Of a stretch of 36,350 nt of DNA, positions 32,836-36,350 are shown one piece after another (position 1 is the stretch's first letter; every line of letters begins with the position of its first letter). Both the position numbers and the translations under genes were made by a program. The stretch comes from Reticulomyxa filosa (taxonomy: Eukaryota > Foraminifera > Reticulomyxidae). The DNA lies in contig ASPP01000688.1 in NCBI GenBank assembly GCA_000512085.1, positions 1 through 36,350 of the forward strand, given 5' to 3'. The notes under the pieces were generated by a model that made no database searches, was not told where the DNA came from, and saw nothing but the letters and a program-made list of their open reading frames with translations.

Positions 32836-34383
32836 ATGGTGACTATATTAACAGCAATAATTACTACTTTGTTAATAGAACTGCTGTGTCCAACAAGTTT
32901 ATGCATTTATATTTACAAGAACTATAAACAAAGACGTCATCCTTGTTTGCGAGCACGGTCGCTAAAGAGTACTATTTCAGCTTCCATTTTGGCAGTATTG
33001 TATTTGTTGTTCGTTACACCACTACAAATTTTCGGTGCAATCGTGCCTCAATTGTTACAATTCAGTATCCCGCTGTACTCCGTGTTGCTACATTCACAAA
33101 ATATGTTATGGACAGTCGCAATGTGGAACATAACGTATCACCTGAAAAGAAACTCTATTTTTTCAAAGGTGCAATGGATAACACTTATCAATGCTAAAAT
33201 CGCTCAAAGCGAGTATCAAAAAAATGAATGGTGAGACAATGTTTGGATACAAACAGTGTTTTTTTTTTTGGAGATTACGACCTATTAAAAAAAGTACACA
33301 TACAAACTAGGTACTTACGATCGAGCACGCGACAGCGCTACGGTAATGAGACTTGGGTAATATTGCATTATGGATTACCGTTTGTAATGGTGATAGTCAT
33401 TCCACAGTTGATAATCTGTGAACTCGGCCGAGGGAGTCATAATGTGGATCTTAATAATGCCCCTAAGCATATTCGAGAACTGGATCTGACCTTTGAGCTG
33501 TATGATCTGTTTATGCACATTTTGCATTTGATGATCAAGTTGGGGATATTGTACGAATGGAAAAAAATTAAATTCAATGACTATTATCAAGTACGTATAG
33601 ACTATTGGTACGGCTTTCTGGCTTTGTCCTCAGCAGTTTTTGGTTGGGCGGGATTAATTGCAATGGAAAATACTCGGGTGATGTCTTATTCCGATTTCAT
33701 ATACTTGGCGGGCTTGCTTAGCCCCATGGCTATCACTAGCGGACTTACTTTTTTATTGTGGTATCCATTATATATGTTCGGCATCGATCGTTCCCTCTGT
33801 TCAAGTACTAGAAGTCGTCCGAGTTTAGGTATGAATAAAGTCTTTCGCACGCCTTTTCAAAAATTTTGTTGGCTGTACTTAAAAAAAAACAGTCCTTTCA
33901 CGGGCCAACTCGAACAACAATACACTCCTATTATTACAACAAGTTTTGCAAAATCAAAAAATGGTCGATGCGTTCATGCACCATTTGTTTTTGGCATTCG
34001 CAAGTGAGGGCCTGCTTTGTATAATTGAAATGTGCCAGTTTATTGTTCACCACGCTTCTTTGCAAAGTCCTGGAGAAGAGGTCGTGAAGTGTGTGATTCA
34101 ATTGGACCCAGCCATTCCAATATCTGATATTGTTAGTAATGATAATTTAACAGTTCAACAAAAAGCACACAAACTAGTCGAGAAATACATTGCAGTTGGG
34201 GCCGAGTTTGAAGTCAATATTTCATTTGGATTAAGACAGCAAGTAATTACACTCAAAGAGTCTGCATCTGACAACCAAACCTATTTTAAATGGGCAAAGC
34301 TGTGCAATACCGTCATTTCCAACTTGGCTGTTTTATTGTCGGATAACTTATCTAGACTTGAGTTTCAATCTATAAGTCCTTAA
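32836..34383 (+). CDS. Seven-transmembrane receptor-like protein with C-terminal RGS domain
   Basis: Three exons, 32836-33230, 33311-33828 and 33893-34383, join in phase to 467 residues. Seven hydrophobic segments are visible: VTILTAIITTLLIELL, ISASILAVLYLLFV, IPLYSVLLHSQNMLW, LPFVMVIVIPQLII, LYDLFMHILHLMI, YGFLALSSAVFGWAG and IYLAGLLSPMAITSG. After a short basic linker the C-terminus (about 313-450) has the RGS pattern: NTLLLQQVLQNQKMVDAF, HLFLAFASEGLLCIIE, then AHKLVEKYIAVGAEFEVNI and a late YFKWAK helix. RGS domains speed GTP hydrolysis by G-alpha subunits. The arrangement and size match the plant 7TM-RGS protein AtRGS1. It is expected at the plasma or an internal membrane. The second intron ends in an A-run followed by CAG. 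Confidence 0.88.
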
Positions 34384-35957
34384 AATATACTCAAAACTCT
34401 TACTTTTACTATCAACACCCAACTGAGTTTGTTTCCCTTTTTTTTCTAAACTTGTTTAAAGAATTCCTTTTACTTAAGTCAACTCGATTTTGTTTGACAA
34501 AGACATGAAACATTAGCAAGGCATGCAGATTTTGAACTTAGAATCAATGATAAATGTAAAAAATTGAAACGAAGAGCTTTAACTACTAAAGAACTTCTAA
34601 TTTTTAGGAGCAGGCTATATGTTTTACTACAGTAATTTTCTTTCGAATTGCAAACAGAAAATTGCGTTTTTAGGTAAATAATGAATTATAAGAATAAAAC
34701 AAATAAAAATGTTGTTAACTTTATAATAAACTTTCGGTTTTTAAGAAACTATTATTGCTTGTATCATATAGTAGGCAAAGGACAATAGTGTATATTTACG
34801 AAAAATAGTAATAGTTTATTTATTGACACAATTCCACGCAAAATAAAAATATCTAAATAAAGTAAAAGATATTCCTAATTGAAAAAAAATGGTCATTAAT
34901 ATATTGAACATACAACCAAAACTTGTGACTTGGTACAATTGAAAAAGTTATGACCAAGCATATACATTGTAAGAAAGTTGTTAATGTTAGTCATATTGTT
35001 TAAGATTTAATTTTAATATAAACATAGTGATAATATTTATATGTGATAAAAATTGTATATGTACGAGCGCAAGCGTGGAAGCCAACGGGAGGATGGGGAA
35101 ATAATATTAAAAAAATGTACGATATAGTGCATTTTCTATGGCATTGAATTAGATGACACAAATGTTTGACTGATAGCGCGGTCAAACAATAGTTTTATTT
35201 CAATGCAATAACAATTACTGACATTGCTCGATTTGATGACATCAGTTTTTGGATAGTGATGAAGGAGCGGGATGAATAAGAGAAAGTCATTATTTCATTT
35301 TCAATATATGCATATTTGCTGATCGTACTTTTTACACTTTTGCATTTAACATTTTTAAAAAAATTTTATTAAAAAGATTGAAATATATACTTGATCCTAC
35401 CTTTTTTTATTCTTGTTTATTCATTACAAGCCAAAAAAAGATATAAAATACAAATCGCTCGTTTGTGTTAATAGCAATTGATGACAAAGTTACACTGTTT
35501 TATTTCGAAAAAAAGGCAGAAACAAAGACAGCAAAGAAATATCGTCAGCGTGCTTATGATCAGTGTGTCTCGGCAGTGTCAGTGATGTCGCTGTGAATGA
35601 AGCATTGAAGAAATCACCAACAGAAAACATAATATACTAGGAGGATCTACAATCGAATACATTGTATGCAAGCAAAGAAAAAGAGTTGCAAAAGATCACA
35701 CAGCTGCGCGAAGAGAAAAGTGATCACACAAACTGAAGCGAAAGTATGAGTGAAAGTGAATATAATAAGTGGTCTATCACAAAAAAACGAAAAACAAATA
35801 CATAGAAAAAGACAAAAAAAAACTATCAAATTTAGCAATTGAATATAATCATCAGGATCAATTTCTATATAAGTCTTCGTTCTCAGTCCGACAAACGCAC
35901 TATACGCTAGCAAAGCGCTTTGGGTCAACATCACATACAATCCAACGAGCAAAAACG
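34384..35957. other. AT-rich intergenic region
   Basis: About 1.6 kb with very low GC. No frame on either strand looks like protein, and no tRNA, rRNA or repeat array could be recognised by eye. The stretch 35500-35760 is slightly less AT-rich and may belong to the 5' region of the gene starting near 35958. Confidence 0.45.
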
Positions 35958-36212
35958 ATGACGACGGCCAGGACAAAGAAAGTGCTCGTATTATCTTCGT
36001 CATCAGAAGATTGACTTGACGATATGCAGGTGGTCTCAAATGACATCGATGCAATAAAATGGACATCCAGAGCGCCGGCCAGGCAAGGACAGCCGATGCA
36101 ATATGTTACTTTTTTTCAAAAGTATAGACTTTCAAAACTGATCAATGGTCAACAATTAAAAAGCTTAAGTAGTTATTATACATTTATCAATCAATTACTG
36201 CGTAATTCTTGA
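35958..36212 (+). pseudogene. Doubtful coding stretch with in-frame TGA
   Basis: ATG at 35958 opens MTTARTKKVLVLSSSSED and meets TGA at 36012-36014. The same frame then continues LDDMQVVSNDID...RAPARQGQPMQY to a stop at 36210-36212. The Ser/acidic patch flanking the stop looks continuous, as if an acidic or other codon had become TGA. A GTTACT donor after MQY (36104) suggests a first exon whose gene lies right of the window. It could be a broken gene, a sequence error, a readthrough site, or two chance frames. No family is recognised. Confidence 0.25.
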
Positions 36213-36350
36213 TAAAGCAAACACTATATCATAAATGTTAATAGCTTATTATTCTTTTAATTAAATACAATAATAAAACTACAATCTTTGCATATTATAT
36301 AATAATAGTTGTATTTTGAAGGAAGACAAGCACAGAACATCTGGATACTG

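Noticed and set aside
33220-33310. Two overlapping frames suggesting separate genes at the 7TM gene
   Set aside because: A phase-2 intron (GTGAGA...ACTAG) joins them and restores the expected seven helices.
33829-33892. Apparent frameshift between the membrane and RGS parts of the 7TM-RGS gene at an A9 run
   Set aside because: A phase-1 GTATGA...AACAG intron explains it exactly, so no frame error is needed.
34500-34650. Possible tRNA-like stretch
   Set aside because: No convincing acceptor stem or TTCGA-type T-loop could be paired by eye.
1-36350. CRISPR arrays, rRNA, integrated virus or bacterial-type operons
   Set aside because: No direct-repeat arrays, conserved rRNA motifs or viral hallmark proteins were seen; the intron-rich genes indicate a nuclear eukaryotic locus.

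Overview
This is nuclear DNA from an intron-rich, AT-rich eukaryote, most likely a free-living protist. The standard code is used: TAA, TAG and TGA all end genes here. The genes carry many short introns, and Asn, Gln and Asp/Glu low-complexity tracts are common. The style resembles the foraminiferan Reticulomyxa (Rhizaria), but that is an inference from style and no search was run. All gene models below were spliced by hand, by matching reading phase across GT...AG introns. Most of the multi-exon models close in phase.

Layout. 58-916 (-): 5'-complete part of a gene with a possible PDZ-like fold, running off the left edge. 2870-3927 (-): four-exon Cu/Zn superoxide dismutase with an unusual Cys/Gly-rich N-terminal extension. 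It is divergent from 4249-5584 (+), a peroxisomal (C-terminal SKL) alanine-glyoxylate/serine-pyruvate aminotransferase. 5913-6258: small element with inverted-repeat ends. 6485-9216 (+): seven-exon type I membrane protein with a Cys-rich solenoid-like ectodomain. 9463-10695 (-): single-exon protein with an F-box-like start. 11135-11610 (+): small G-protein-gamma-like gene. 12251-13436 (-): SPRY-domain protein.

The centre, 13781-30602 (+), is one very large gene modelled with 42 exons and about 4,287 codons of protein. It encodes a USP9X/fat-facets-type ubiquitin hydrolase with an acidic N-terminal region, helical-repeat flanks, a ubiquitin-like domain and a USP catalytic domain with its Cys, His and Asp in place. 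To its right are 31020-32497 (-), a protein with two CAP-Gly domains, and divergently 32836-34383 (+), a seven-helix membrane protein fused to an RGS domain. The right end is AT-rich with one doubtful coding stretch.

No operon-like logic is expected. Two neighbour pairs share short divergent intergenic regions: SOD/aminotransferase (peroxide and glyoxylate handling) and CAP-Gly/7TM-RGS. A G-gamma-like protein and an RGS receptor in one window hint at heterotrimeric G-protein signalling in the organism.

Window-wide oddities: about two thirds of the inferred introns begin GTT rather than GTA/GTG, many have a T-run near the donor and an A-run directly before the acceptor AG, and four exons each need one extra base in a homopolymer to stay in frame. 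The last is more likely assembly error than biology. The most unusual single gene is the SOD with its metallothionein-like N-terminus.
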